Part shown: positions 7,678 through 16,768 of the stretch, in pieces
Position numbering within the stretch: position 1 is the first letter of the stretch
How the letters are laid out: the number at the start of each line of letters is the position of its first letter
Assembly (NCBI RefSeq): GCF_032598905.1
Contig: NZ_CP122458.1
Span: 620,001 to 684,000 of the forward strand
From: Streptomyces sp. 11x1
GTDB lineage: Bacteria > Actinomycetota > Actinomycetes > Streptomycetales > Streptomycetaceae
Reading direction: 5' to 3'
Length of the DNA stretch: 64,000 nucleotides
Notes under the pieces: generated by a model
Seen by the model: the letters and a program-made list of their open reading frames with translations, nothing else
What the model was told of the DNA's origin: nothing
The model's database searches: none
Program-made: the position numbers and the translations under genes

Positions 7678-9522
7678 ATGAACGAGGACGACAGAGGCCC
7701 CGTCAGACGAGTCGTCGACGGGCGCTTCGAGTTGGAGACCCGCCTCGGCGGGGGCGGGATGGGGACGGTCTGGCGGGCCCGGGACCTGGTGCTGCACCGG
7801 CTCGTGGCGGTCAAGGAGGTCCGCCCGCCCGACCGGGACCTCGCCGAGTACGACCCGGACGGCGCACGGACACTACGGGAACGGGTGCTGCGCGAGGCCA
7901 GGGCGCTGGCCCGCATCGACCATCCGAACGTCGTCACCATCCACCACATCGTCGACGGCGGCGACGGCACCTACCCGTGGATCGTGATGGAACTGGTCAG
8001 CGGCGGCTCGCTGGCCGACCGGCTGGCCCAGGGCCCGATGCCGCCGGCCGAGGCCGCGCGGATCGGCCGTCAGGTGCTGGGCGCGCTGACCGCCGCGCAC
8101 GACGCCGGGATCCAGCACCGTGACGTCAAGCCGGCCAACGTCCTGCTGCGCCCCGACGGGCGCCCCGTCCTGACCGACTTCGGTATCGCCGCGATCCGCG
8201 AGACGAGCGGCCTCACCGCCACCGGCTCCGTCATCGGCACGCCCGACTTCATGGCACCGGAACGCATATCGGGGCACGAGGGCGGGGCCGCCTCCGACCT
8301 GTGGTCACTGGCGATGATGCTGTACGCCGCCGTGGAGGGACACCACCCGCTGCGCCGGGGCTCCACCCTGGCGACGCTCGCGGCGGTCCTCAACGACGAC
8401 GTGGCGCCCCCGGTGCGCGCCGGCGCGCTGGGCGACGTCCTGATGAGCGTGCTCGTGCGCGATCCGGCGGCGCGGCCGTCCGCAGCCGTGCTGGACACGC
8501 GGCTCGCCGAGGTCGAGTCGGGGACGGCCACCACGCCCGCGATCCCGCCCGTGTGGGACGAACCCACGTCGTATCCGCTGAATCCGCCGACTCCCGGCAC
8601 CGGGGTCGGGCAGGGCGCTTCCGGCACTACACGCGTCACCTCCGCGGGCTTCGGTCCGCCGCCCGTCCAGTCACCACCAATCCAGTCACCACCCGTCCAC
8701 ACACCACCCGTCCAGTCACCGCCACACCACTCGCCGCCCGTTCAGCCACCGCTGGGCCACGCGCCGCTGGTCCAGTCGCTGCCGGGCGCGGGGCCGTACC
8801 AGTCGACGACCACGCCCGTGAAGGAGGTACGGCGACAGGGGCCCCGTCTCGCGGTCCTGCTGAGCCTGTCGGGAGTGTCGCTCGCCGGTGTCCTGGTCCT
8901 GCTGTGGTGGCTGCTGCCCCTGGACGACGCCCGCGACACGAACGCGAATGCCGGGCCGACCACCTCCACCTCGGACTCGAAGTCGAAGTCGTCCGCCTCA
9001 CCGTCCGACGACGCGTCACCGACCGACGACGACCAGGACACCCAGCAGTCGGGCGACGTGGCAGCCGGCGGCATGCTGACCCCGGACGGCATCCGCACGG
9101 CGATCAAGGCGTTCGAGAAGGAGACCGGCCGCGACAGGTACGGGGACTTCTCGGTCTACCCGGACTACGTGTCGGCCCAGCTCATGGTCGAGGGCAGTGA
9201 CACGAAGTACGACTCCTACACCTACCGCCCGGGGCGGGGCGTGGAGAAGGGCATCATCAAAGGCACGCTCGCCGGTGGCGAACAGCCCGTCGACCTCGAC
9301 GACTTCAACTGGGACAAGGTTCCCGCCCTGCTGAAGGAGGCGGAGAAGAAGCTCAACGTACCCGAGCCGGAGAATCGTTATCTGCTGGTCAGGCAACCCA
9401 ACGACATCTTCGGCACCCCGGCCAGAATGGCCGTGTACCTGAGCGACGAGTACAACCAGTCCGGCTACCTGGAGGCCGACACCGACGGCAAGGTGACCCG
9501 GGTGTACCCCGCGGCGGACTGA
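7678..9522 (+). CDS. membrane-anchored Ser/Thr protein kinase (PknB-like, Hanks type)
   Basis: 614 aa from the ATG at 7678 (618 if from 7666, where the ATG overlaps the -10 box). The kinase domain (about 15-275) has the glycine loop LGGGGMGTVW, the lysine in VAVKEV, HRDVKPANVLL and TDFGIA, so it should be active. A proline-glutamine linker of PPVQSPP-type repeats (about 320-375) leads to one membrane helix near residues 390-416. A Ser/Asp-rich stretch and an extracytoplasmic domain of about 150 residues follow, with no PASTA repeats. The outer domain (TPDGIRTAIKAFEKETG...) is probably the sensor; its ligand is unknown. It is a single gene closed by a strong terminator. Confidence 0.95.
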   Translation: MNEDDRGPVRRVVDGRFELETRLGGGGMGTVWRARDLVLHRLVAVKEVRPPDRDLAEYDPDGARTLRERVLREARALARIDHPNVVTIHHIVDGGDGTYPWIVMELVSGGSLADRLAQGPMPPAEAARIGRQVLGALTAAHDAGIQHRDVKPANVLLRPDGRPVLTDFGIAAIRETSGLTATGSVIGTPDFMAPERISGHEGGAASDLWSLAMMLYAAVEGHHPLRRGSTLATLAAVLNDDVAPPVRAGALGDVLMSVLVRDPAARPSAAVLDTRLAEVESGTATTPAIPPVWDEPTSYPLNPPTPGTGVGQGASGTTRVTSAGFGPPPVQSPPIQSPPVHTPPVQSPPHHSPPVQPPLGHAPLVQSLPGAGPYQSTTTPVKEVRRQGPRLAVLLSLSGVSLAGVLVLLWWLLPLDDARDTNANAGPTTSTSDSKSKSSASPSDDASPTDDDQDTQQSGDVAAGGMLTPDGIRTAIKAFEKETGRDRYGDFSVYPDYVSAQLMVEGSDTKYDSYTYRPGRGVEKGIIKGTLAGGEQPVDLDDFNWDKVPALLKEAEKKLNVPEPENRYLLVRQPNDIFGTPARMAVYLSDEYNQSGYLEADTDGKVTRVYPAAD

Positions 9523-9568
9523 CACGGCACCCGGGGGCGTGGGATCTCCCACGCCCCCGGGTGCCGTG
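9523..9568. terminator. bidirectional terminator, perfect 22-bp hairpin
   Basis: Two perfectly complementary 22-base arms (9523-9544 and 9547-9568, starting CACGGCACCCGGGGGC) lie between the kinase stop and the convergent gene ending at 9590. The stem begins right at the kinase stop codon. Confidence 0.9.
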
Positions 9569-9589
9569 CTCCCGGCGGGTGCTCGCCCG

Positions 9590-9820
9590 TCAGTCGCGCT
9601 TCGGCATGGGCGCACCGTCGGCTTCCCTCATCCGCTCGGGCGTCCAGTACTGCCGGACCTTCTCCGGCTCCTCCCGTGTCTCGTGAGCCGTGGTGCCGGA
9701 GTCCGGCTGTGCGTCGGGCTCCGAGGCGGTGGCCGCGGTGCGCCAGGCGGCCACCGCCACCACGACGGCCGCGACAACGGCGGCGGCCGCCACCCAACGG
9801 CTCGTACCGCTACGACGCAT
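9590..9820 (-). CDS. small secreted or anchored protein with YWTPERM motif
   Basis: 76 aa. A basic start (MRRSGTSRW) and a hydrophobic helix (VAAAAVVAAVVVAVAAW) form a signal peptide or anchor. The outer part is Glu/Pro-rich and carries QYWTPERMREAD near residue 60. The same motif, HYWTPERMAKA, occurs in the pro-region of the secreted protease encoded 36 bases upstream on the same strand. It could be a detached copy of the protease pro-region, perhaps an inhibitor, chaperone or substrate; that is inference. A ribosome site AGGAGG precedes the ATG. Confidence 0.6.
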   Translation of the reverse strand: MRRSGTSRWVAAAAVVAAVVVAVAAWRTAATASEPDAQPDSGTTAHETREEPEKVRQYWTPERMREADGAPMPKRD

Positions 9821-9856
9821 GGCTGCCTCCTGTTCCTGTCAGGTGCTTCAGGTGCT

Positions 9857-10888
9857 TCAGGTGACGTTGCCCTGGGCGTCGTACATCGCCTTGACCGCGT
9901 CGTCGAAGTAGGCGGCCTCGTTCCAGCCGGTCGAGGTGACGGTGCTCATCACGCCGTTGACCGATCCGAGGCCGTTGGAGTCGTTGAACTCACGCAGCCA
10001 TGGTCCTCCGCTGGAGCCGCCGCCGAAGTTGCACTGGAGCTCGATGCCGTTGTCACTGGCCGCCCGTGTCGTGCCCGTGCAGGCCCACTGGATCTCACCG
10101 CTGTCGAAGTTCCCCGGGTAGCCGAGGATGGTGACGGGCTGCGTGCGCGAGAAGTTCCAGCTCATCCCGTGGCCGCCGGTGACATTGACGATCTTGTTGC
10201 CGTTGAGGGGCCACGTGGTCACCATGGCCACGTCCCGCCTGAGGTCGCTGCTGTTGATCCAGGCGTTGAACGTGCGCATCTGCTTGGCGGCGAAGGTGCC
10301 GAACGGACGGGCGCCGGAGCGGTAGCGCGGCACGTAGACCCAGTTCGTCATCCAGGTGCCGCCGCTGCCGCCGTGGACGCAGTGCCCGGCCGTGACCACC
10401 ATCTGTTTCGAACCGCTGTTGAGGGCGCTCGCAGAACACGCGTACGTGCCACCGTTGCTGGGGTTGGTGAAGAACACCTTGCCCACCGCGGCGGATTCGT
10501 TGATGCGCGGGGCCGCCTGATCGGTACGAGCGGGGGCGGACGGGATCATGCCCGGTTTCCCGGTGGGGCCGGCCTTCGTGGTGGCGGCGCCGGAGGGCGC
10601 GGGCGTTCTGTCGAGCGAGACGGCCTTCGCCATCCGTTCCGGTGTCCAGTAGTGCTCCAGCGCGGCGATGTCCTGGGCCGAGTCGACCGGGTCCCCGCTC
10701 GACAGGCGCGCGATCCGCCCGGCACTGGTCGCACCGCTCCCGGCGGTGGTGGGATCACCGGCGGCGCGCTCGGTCTGGGTGCTGGTCTGCGCCGGGGCGG
10801 GGGCCGCCTCGGCTGTCGTTGCCGTACCTATCAGCGCGAGCACGGTGGCCGCGGCCAGCGGAAGTATCGCGTGTCTGAGACTGCGCAC
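9857..10888 (-). CDS. secreted trypsin-like serine protease (S1/glutamyl-endopeptidase type)
   Basis: 343 aa from the GTG at 10888, which has AAGGAG seven bases upstream; an upstream in-frame ATG at 10987 lacks one. A signal peptide (VRSLRHAILPLAAATVLALIGTATTAEAA) is followed by a pro-region of about 90 residues containing HYWTPERM, then the catalytic domain. The triad is visible: His in VVTAGHCVHG (about 165), Asp in LRRDVAMV (about 218) and Ser in GGGSSGGPW (about 293). Secreted trypsin-like proteases mature by pro-peptide removal. The small YWTPERM protein follows on the same strand and may be co-transcribed. Substrate preference cannot be read from sequence. Confidence 0.92.
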   Translation of the reverse strand: MRSLRHAILPLAAATVLALIGTATTAEAAPAPAQTSTQTERAAGDPTTAGSGATSAGRIARLSSGDPVDSAQDIAALEHYWTPERMAKAVSLDRTPAPSGAATTKAGPTGKPGMIPSAPARTDQAAPRINESAAVGKVFFTNPSNGGTYACSASALNSGSKQMVVTAGHCVHGGSGGTWMTNWVYVPRYRSGARPFGTFAAKQMRTFNAWINSSDLRRDVAMVTTWPLNGNKIVNVTGGHGMSWNFSRTQPVTILGYPGNFDSGEIQWACTGTTRAASDNGIELQCNFGGGSSGGPWLREFNDSNGLGSVNGVMSTVTSTGWNEAAYFDDAVKAMYDAQGNVT

Positions 10889-11104
10889 GAAGTAGCTCCT
10901 TCGAAGATCGTGGGAGGGCGCACTCGGGAGTGGAGTGCGTACTTCTGACGGCATGACCGACATGGCTGATCGATGTGCGGGGCGCACAGCGAACCTAGGC
11001 CGGTCGAGGACATGCCAAACAGGCTCAGATCAGCCGCTCTGTTCTTGACACGGGGTAACCCTGCCTATTCGGTCGGTCCGGATTTCCGCTTGCTCTCCGG
11101 CGGT

Positions 11105-11786
11105 CTCGACGTGATGTACGGACTCCGGCTTCATCAGGACACTGCGCAGGACGCGCGCCCCGTCGGCGAGGATGCGCGCGGATGCGGAGTCGACAGCGGT
11201 CGGAGTGGCCGGTTCGACGTTCGGGAAGTGACTGACGATGTCCGGTTCGGGCTGTTGGTGGAGTGTCAGGTACTCAGTGGGCGGGAGCAGTTGGACGGTG
11301 AGCCACAGGGCGGCGGAGGCGCAGGCGTGAGCATTCCGGGCTGATCTCGCCGAGGTGGAGGCGGAGGTGAAGCAGGTGTACGGCGAGTCGTGGAGGTGGA
11401 AGCGGCCGACCTCGGGGTCGCGGAAGAGGGCGGCGCCGCAGCCGTAGGGCTGGAGTCCGTGCTTGTGCGGTCGACGACGAGCGAGTCGGCCCGGGCGATG
11501 CCCCGCCAGGGCTCGTCGGAAGCCCCTCGGGGCCGTCTGCGCCAGCGAGGAGGGTGAAGAACCCGCCGTACGCGGCCTCGACGTGGACGCGGACGCCATG
11601 GCGTTCGGCGATGGGCAGGGCCAGGTGGACGGGGTCGACGGCACCCGGTCCGGTGGTGCCGGCGGTGAGGACGACCGTGCCGACCTCCCCGGTGCGCAGG
11701 ACGTCCTCCAGAGCGACGAGGCCCCTACGGCCCCGGTCGTCGGTGGGGCCGGGGTGCTCCTTCCCCCCCCCGAGAACGTGACACAT
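11105..11786 (-). pseudogene. decayed PLP-dependent group II decarboxylase
   Basis: Pieces of one enzyme alternate between two minus-strand frames. [21 protein letters not shown] and [18 protein letters not shown] are in one. [21 protein letters not shown], with the PLP-lysine motif, is in the other. [11 protein letters not shown] is back in the first, and [11 protein letters not shown] then [14 protein letters not shown] in the second. Segments are missing between LLPPT and EYLTL and again before [12 protein letters not shown]. The N-terminal half is absent. At least three frameshifts and two deletions make it a relic. The lost enzyme would have been a pyridoxal decarboxylase of the tyrosine/diaminobutyrate class. 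Confidence 0.85.
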
Positions 11787-11897
11787 ATGGCCGTGGGTGT
11801 AGCGGGCGACGCTTCGGACTGACCCGTCGCGGACGCGGGCATCCCGCGGATGCCCGGGTGCCCGCCACCGGCCTCACGCCACGTGAAGGGTCGGGCG

Positions 11898-13538
11898 TCA
11901 GCCGCCCAGGGCCGTGAGCACCACGGACCGGGCCTCCTCCTGGACCCGGGCCAGATGGTCCGGGCCGAGGAAGGACTCCCCGTAGATCTTGTAGACGTCC
12001 TCCGTGCCCGAGGGACGGGCAGCGAACCAGGCGGTGGCGGTGGAGACCTTGATGCCGCCGAGGGCGGCGCCGTTGCCGGGGGCCTCGGTGAGGACCGATG
12101 TCACCGGGTCACCGGCGAGGGTGTCGGCGGTGACCTGGCGCGGGGACAACTTGGCCAGCAGCGCCTTCTCCTCGCGGGACGCCGGGGCGTCGACGCGCGC
12201 GTAGGCGGGGGCGCCGAAGCGGTCGGTCAGCTCGGTGTAGTGCCGCGAGGGGGTCTTGCCGGTGACGGCCGTGATCTCGGAGGCGAGCAGCGCCAGGATG
12301 ATGCCGTCCTTGTCCGTGGTCCACACCGAGCCGTCGCGGCGCAGGAAGGACGCGCCGGCCGACTCCTCGCCGCCGAAGCCGAGCGTGCCGTCGGACAGTC
12401 CGTCCACGAACCACTTGAAGCCGACCGGGACTTCGACCAGTGGGCGGCCGACGTCCGCCGCGACCCGGTCGATCATGCCGGACGACACCAGGGTCTTGCC
12501 GACGCCGGCGCCCGCGGGCCACTGCTGCCGGTGCGAGAAGAGGTACGAGATCGCCACGGCCAGATAGTGGTTGGGGTTCATCAGGCCCCCGTCCGGCGTG
12601 ACGATGCCGTGCCGGTCGGCGTCGGCGTCGTTGCCGGTGGCGATGTCGAACCGGTCGCGCCGCTCGATGAGGGAGGCCATGGCGTACGGCGAGGAACAGT
12701 CCATCCGGATCTTGCCGTCCCAGTCCAGCGTCATGAAGCGCCAGGTGGGGTCGGTGAGCGGGTTGACCACCGTCAGGTCGAGCCCGTGCTGTTCGGCGAT
12801 GCGGCCCCAGTAGGCGACCGAGGCGCCACCCAGCGGGTCGGCGCCGATCCGTACGCCGGCGGACCGGATCGCCTCCAGGTCCAGCACCTCGGGGAGGTCC
12901 GCCACGTAGGCGCCGAGGAAGTCGTACCGGCCGGTGCCGGGGGCCGCCAGGGCGCGGGCGTAGGGGACCCGCCGTACGTCCTTCAGGCCGGCCGCGATGA
13001 TGTCGTTGGCGCGGTCCTGGATCCAGGAGGTCGCCTCCGAACCGGCCGGACCGCCGCTCGGCGGGTTGTACTTGAAGCCTCCGTCGGCGGGCGGGTTGTG
13101 CGAGGGCGTGACGACCACGCCGTCGGCGAGACCGGACGTACGGCCGCGGTTGTGGGTGAGGATGGCGAGCGAGACCGCCGGGGTGGGCGTGTAGCCGTCG
13201 GTCTGGTCGATGAGGACGGTCACGTCGTTGGCGGCGAACACCTCCAGGGCCGTGATCCGCGCGGGCTCGGACAGGGCGTGGGTGTCGGCGCCGAGGAAGA
13301 GGGGGCCGTCGGTGCCCTGGGCGGCGCGGTACTCGCAGATGGCCTGGCTGGTGGCCGCGATGTGGTCCTCGTTGAACGCCGCCGCGAGGGACGAGCCGCG
13401 GTGTCCCGAGGTGCCGAAGGCCACCCGCTGTCCGGGCTCGGCGGGGTCCGGCCGCAGCGCGTAGTACGCAGTGACCAGACGGGCCACGTCGATGAGGTCC
13501 TCGGGCCCGGCGACCTGCCCCGCTCGCGCGTCCTGCAT
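11898..13538 (-). CDS. pgm: phosphoglucomutase (alpha-D-glucose-phosphate specific)
   Basis: 546 aa, the length of the E. coli Pgm type. It interconverts glucose-1-phosphate and glucose-6-phosphate for glycogen, trehalose and envelope sugars. The catalytic serine loop is [10 protein letters not shown] (about 48), the metal loop DADADRHG (about 305), the sugar loop GGEESAG (about 385) and the phosphate-binding end [12 protein letters not shown] (about 510). The start ATG at 13538 has GGAGGAG eight bases upstream. It is monocistronic between a pseudogene and a divergent methyltransferase. Its upstream region holds a nested repeat (13562-13605). Confidence 0.96.
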   Translation of the reverse strand: MQDARAGQVAGPEDLIDVARLVTAYYALRPDPAEPGQRVAFGTSGHRGSSLAAAFNEDHIAATSQAICEYRAAQGTDGPLFLGADTHALSEPARITALEVFAANDVTVLIDQTDGYTPTPAVSLAILTHNRGRTSGLADGVVVTPSHNPPADGGFKYNPPSGGPAGSEATSWIQDRANDIIAAGLKDVRRVPYARALAAPGTGRYDFLGAYVADLPEVLDLEAIRSAGVRIGADPLGGASVAYWGRIAEQHGLDLTVVNPLTDPTWRFMTLDWDGKIRMDCSSPYAMASLIERRDRFDIATGNDADADRHGIVTPDGGLMNPNHYLAVAISYLFSHRQQWPAGAGVGKTLVSSGMIDRVAADVGRPLVEVPVGFKWFVDGLSDGTLGFGGEESAGASFLRRDGSVWTTDKDGIILALLASEITAVTGKTPSRHYTELTDRFGAPAYARVDAPASREEKALLAKLSPRQVTADTLAGDPVTSVLTEAPGNGAALGGIKVSTATAWFAARPSGTEDVYKIYGESFLGPDHLARVQEEARSVVLTALGG

Positions 13539-13561
13539 TTCCCCGCTCCTCCGTAAAGCTC

Positions 13562-13605
13562 GACCGTCGAGGACCGTCGAGTACGGTCCTCCGAGTACGG
13601 TCCTC
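13562..13605 (-). repeat. nested tandem and inverted repeats upstream of pgm
   Basis: GACCGTCGAG is repeated twice (13562-13581) and CGAGTACGGTCCTC twice (13578-13605). GAGGACCGT/ACGGTCCTC also form a 9-bp inverted repeat with a 5-base loop (13569-13591). It is 24 bases from the pgm start, so it could be an operator or a leader hairpin. Confidence 0.6.
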
Positions 13606-13712
13606 ATTCTCCCCTGCCCGGCCGGCCGTGACGCACGCGCACCGGGCGGCCGTTGTGGCGTGCGTGTCCCGCGGGTGCGACCATACGGGTCGATGAGCGA
13701 AGGGACGTCGAT

Positions 13713-14360
13713 GTGAGGCAGGAGGACCAACGGCCGCCCGCCGCCGCGCTGTTCGACGCGCTGGGTCCCTCCTACGAGAAGGCGTTCGCGCGTGCTCCCG
13801 CCCATCTGTCCGCGCTGGGCTGGCTGATCGAGCGGCTGCCGCCGGCGGCGCGGACGCTGGACGTGGGCAGCGGCACGGGCCGGCCCACGGCGGCCGCGCT
13901 GGTCGAGGCGGGCCACTGGGTGCTGGGCGTCGACCTCTCCCCCGTCATGGTGGAACTCGCCGCCCGTCAGGTCCCCGAAGCCGAGTTCCGGCACGGCGAC
14001 ATCCGGGACCTCCCCCTCGACGCGGACTCCTTCGACGGCGTGTGCGTGTTCTTCTCGCTGCTGCAGATGACGCGCGCCGAGCAGACGGCGCTGACGCGGC
14101 GCCTGGCCCGCGCCCTCAGGCCGGGCGGGCATCTGGTGCTGGCCACCGTGCCCGCGGACGTGGAGGACGTCGAGGTGCTCTTCATGGGCCTGCCGGTCCG
14201 CGCGACCAGCTTCGCCGAGGAGGGCGTCGTCGGCATGGTGGAGGCGGCGGGACTGACGGTCCTGTCCCGGCACAGCGCCGTGTTCACGCCGGACCACCCC
14301 GACGCCGGGCCCGAGCCCCATCTCTTCCTGTACTGCCGTCGCGACGGGACCGGGAACTGA
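13713..14360 (+). CDS. class I SAM-dependent methyltransferase
   Basis: 215 aa from the GTG at 13713, preceded by AAGGGA at seven bases; an in-frame GTG or ATG upstream would place 20 residues without family features. The SAM-binding motif I is [15 protein letters not shown] (about 50), an acidic residue ends the next strand (LGVDLSPVM), and motif III-like [15 protein letters not shown] follows. The family is the ubiE/COQ5-like Methyltransf_11 group. The substrate is unknown and no pathway genes adjoin. It is transcribed away from pgm. Confidence 0.85.
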   Translation: MRQEDQRPPAAALFDALGPSYEKAFARAPAHLSALGWLIERLPPAARTLDVGSGTGRPTAAALVEAGHWVLGVDLSPVMVELAARQVPEAEFRHGDIRDLPLDADSFDGVCVFFSLLQMTRAEQTALTRRLARALRPGGHLVLATVPADVEDVEVLFMGLPVRATSFAEEGVVGMVEAAGLTVLSRHSAVFTPDHPDAGPEPHLFLYCRRDGTGN

Positions 14361-14380
14361 AGCACGGTTGATGTGCGGTT

Positions 14381-14424
14381 GATGAGCGGCCGACGCGTGG
14401 CTGATGTGCGGCCGACGCGTTGCT
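14381..14424 (+). repeat. 22-bp imperfect tandem repeat after methyltransferase
   Basis: Two 22-base units (GATGAGCGGCCGACGCGTGG and GATGTGCGGCCGACGCGTTG plus CT) sit head to tail, preceded by a partial third copy, between the methyltransferase stop and the convergent litR gene. Confidence 0.7.
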
Positions 14425-14505
14425 TCCGGGCGGGCGCTCTCGCTCGGTGTTCGGGCGCGCCCTTTCGGCATCCGGCCTCCCGGCCGCGCCCGTCACGGTC
14501 GCGTC

Positions 14506-15579
14506 CTACGGTCGCGTCGACGCGGAGAGCGGCACCAGCATGGTCACCGCGTCCAGCAGTCCGGACGGCCGCGGCAGTTCCTCCCGAGTGCGGCGGCCCC
14601 AGCCGGGGCCGCACAGAAGGACGGGGCTCTGTCTGCGCGCGCCGCGGATCCCCCAGCGGGTCGCGGCGATGTGCTGGGCCAGCGCCAGGCCGGCGGTGGC
14701 CCGCGACTGGGCCCACAGGGCGACCGCGGCCGGGGCGACACGTCGTACGGCCGCGTCCAGTGCCTCGGCCGGGACCGCTCCGCCGAGCATCAGCACCGGG
14801 ACGTGCCGCTCCGCCAGCGCGGCGGCGAGCGCCTCCATCGGCAGCGTGTGGTGCTCGTCGGGGAGACAGGCCAACAGGACGGGCGCGGCCTGCCCCGCCG
14901 GTCCCGGCGTCGAGAGGTACATGTGCCGCAGTGTGGTGGAGATGTGCCAGGACAGCAGGTGCTCGACCTCCACGTACCGGTCGCCGGAGGACTCCCACTT
15001 GCGGCCGACCGCCCGAAGAGTGGGCGCCATCACCTCTTCCCACGCCACGACGAGCCCGTAGGCGCCCACGACGGCCAGGAGTTGTTCCTGGACAGCCGCC
15101 GAGTCCAGCCGGACGGCGGCACGGGCCAGGCCCCGGCATTCCTGGCGTACGTCGCCCAGGGGCAGGGCGGAGGCCGGGGGGTGACCACGCCGCGCCCGGA
15201 CGGCCGGGGCAGCGGGTGCGGGAACGCCGACGTCCCCGGGCCGCGCGGCCGGGGTCACGACGGTCGAGCGGGGCACCTCGCCGACCTGCCCCCTCGCCCG
15301 CTCCATGGCGGCATGGGCGGCCTCCGCCGGAGGCACTCCCGTGGCCGTCAGCCGGCACATCTCCTGGAGCATCGCCACGTCCTCGGGCGACCAGCGGCGC
15401 TGGCGGCCCTCGGCCCGTACGGCGGGCCCCAGGCCGTACCGCCGGTCCCAGGAACGCAGCGTCGTCGGTGACACGCCGAGCCTGCGCGCGAGGAAGCCCG
15501 TCGTCACCCCGTGGCGGGGCAGTTCGGCGACCTGCTCGGGCGCGGGGGCGAGGGTGCCGGGCGTGGGACGTTGCGCCAT
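14506..15579 (-). CDS. litR: LitR/CarH-type MerR regulator with cobalamin-binding light sensor
   Basis: 357 aa. The N-terminal MerR helix-turn-helix is TTGFLARRLGVSPTTLRSWDRRYGLGP (about 25-52). A linker of about 70 residues leads to a four-helix cap with the KWESSGDRYVEVEHLLSW segment, comparable to the W...EH cap motif of CarH. A Rossmann domain follows with PDEHHTLPMEAL, where D-x-H would carry the lower axial ligand of adenosylcobalamin. Such proteins repress crt genes in the dark and release DNA on illumination (known for CarH/LitR). The ATG at 15579 has AAGGAGG. It flanks the crtEIB operon, supporting this role. Confidence 0.88.
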   Translation of the reverse strand: MAQRPTPGTLAPAPEQVAELPRHGVTTGFLARRLGVSPTTLRSWDRRYGLGPAVRAEGRQRRWSPEDVAMLQEMCRLTATGVPPAEAAHAAMERARGQVGEVPRSTVVTPAARPGDVGVPAPAAPAVRARRGHPPASALPLGDVRQECRGLARAAVRLDSAAVQEQLLAVVGAYGLVVAWEEVMAPTLRAVGRKWESSGDRYVEVEHLLSWHISTTLRHMYLSTPGPAGQAAPVLLACLPDEHHTLPMEALAAALAERHVPVLMLGGAVPAEALDAAVRRVAPAAVALWAQSRATAGLALAQHIAATRWGIRGARRQSPVLLCGPGWGRRTREELPRPSGLLDAVTMLVPLSASTRP

Positions 15580-15607
15580 GGTTTGCCTCCTTCCACCCCC
15601 TGCGTGA

Positions 15608-15652
15608 GCCACGGGCCGCATGGGCCACGGCCCGCGTGTCAGCCACGGGCCG
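15608..15652 (-). promoter_or_regulatory. three GCCACGGGCCG-type repeats upstream of litR
   Basis: GCCACGGGCCG at 15608 and 15642 and GCCACGGCCCG at 15624 lie 29-73 bases upstream of the litR start, 16 and 18 bases apart. CarH-type proteins bind short direct repeats, so an autoregulatory operator is possible; this is inference. Confidence 0.4.
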
Positions 15653-15760
15653 TGCGGATCACCGGACTCCCGCACTGCCTGTCTTCCGGCGAACATGGCC
15701 GAACGGATGCGCTCACGGAGTTCGCGATCGCGGCAGCCCCCCGTCCTCACCCGCTCCGCT

Positions 15761-16768
15761 TCACCCGGGAAAGCGGCCCGTGGAACGCAGGTGCCAGCGC
15801 CGCTCCGCGTAGGCGAGGTCGTCGCGCCACAGGCGGCCCGCGGCAGCCCGTACGAGCGGTCGCAGCAGCGGCGCCGCCTTGCGGGCCAGGGCGAAACCGG
15901 GCCGGTCCGAGGCGGCCACGACGGCCTCCACAACGGCTGTCCGGGGCCGACCCCGGCCGTCGGGAGCGAGCGGTGTCGCATGGGTCTCCACCACCGAGCC
16001 CTCGCCCTCGCCCTCGGTGATCCGCATGACGACCGTGCGCGGCTCGGGCGCGGTGAACACCGCCCGCACCGGCACGACGAGTCGCCCGGTGAGCCTGAAG
16101 GAGACGTCGACCGTGAACCCGTCCTCCTCCCCGGCGGGCGCGTCGACGACGGTCAGGTCGACGAAGGAGTACGGGTGGAACCAGGCGCCGTGCCACGGAT
16201 CCAGCCGGTTGGCCACCACGTCCTCCGGCTCGCAGACGCCGACGCCGACGTAGACCGCCGACAGCGCGGCCGCGCGGTCCGGCCGTACCGGCACCACGGG
16301 TGCGTCGAGAGGCGACCCGCCGCCCACGTCGTCCAGGCGTACCCAGACCAGCACACCGTCGTCGTACGCGGGCAGCGGCTCCCAGCCCGCGAACGGGCCG
16401 CCGGACAGGGCGAGTCCGTGCCAGTGGCACAGGAGGGTGCCGCAGCGCACCGGGCTGTCCTTCAGCGGCGCACCCAGATGGGGGCAGACGCCGGGCCCGG
16501 CGACCAGACGGCCGTCCGCGGCACGCCAGACGACGATCTCCCGGCCCGCGATCGTCCGGGCGAGCGGACGGTCGTCCCGGATGTCCCGGGTCGCGCCGAC
16601 GACGTACCAGTTGCCCGACGGGCGGGCCTGCGCGCGTTTGAGGGCCTCGGCGATCACGGCCGGGCGGGCCTCGCGCCAGGTCGGCCGCTGACGTTCCCAG
16701 GGCACCGGGTCACGGTTCAGGGACAGGGGATACCGGCGGCGGCCGCGGTCGGGGCGTCGGGGGCTCAC
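15761..16768 (-). CDS. Rieske 2Fe-2S protein of the crt operon (DUF5914-like)
   Basis: 335 aa. A Rieske domain (about 50-150) has both ligand motifs, [10 protein letters not shown] and LCHWHGLAL (C-x-H and C-x2-H). The C-terminal 180 residues resemble the ring-hydroxylase-like helper region ([19 protein letters not shown]), but no complete 2-His-1-carboxylate iron site was identified. The start overlaps the crtB stop by four bases (ATGA), making it the last gene of crtE-crtI-crtB. From position it corresponds to the gene often called crtV; its step in carotenoid chemistry is not established. A ring or end-group oxidation is plausible. Confidence 0.75.
   Translation of the reverse strand: MSPRRPDRGRRRYPLSLNRDPVPWERQRPTWREARPAVIAEALKRAQARPSGNWYVVGATRDIRDDRPLARTIAGREIVVWRAADGRLVAGPGVCPHLGAPLKDSPVRCGTLLCHWHGLALSGGPFAGWEPLPAYDDGVLVWVRLDDVGGGSPLDAPVVPVRPDRAAALSAVYVGVGVCEPEDVVANRLDPWHGAWFHPYSFVDLTVVDAPAGEEDGFTVDVSFRLTGRLVVPVRAVFTAPEPRTVVMRITEGEGEGSVVETHATPLAPDGRGRPRTAVVEAVVAASDRPGFALARKAAPLLRPLVRAAAGRLWRDDLAYAERRWHLRSTGRFPG

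Noticed and set aside
8636..8760. Kinase proline-rich repeats as a distinct repeat element
   Set aside because: They are an in-frame linker of the kinase protein.
11898..14471. Long frame joining pgm to an upstream Arg/Ala-rich segment
   Set aside because: The pgm family start at 13538 has a strong ribosome site; the extension overlaps the divergent methyltransferase and has no family content.
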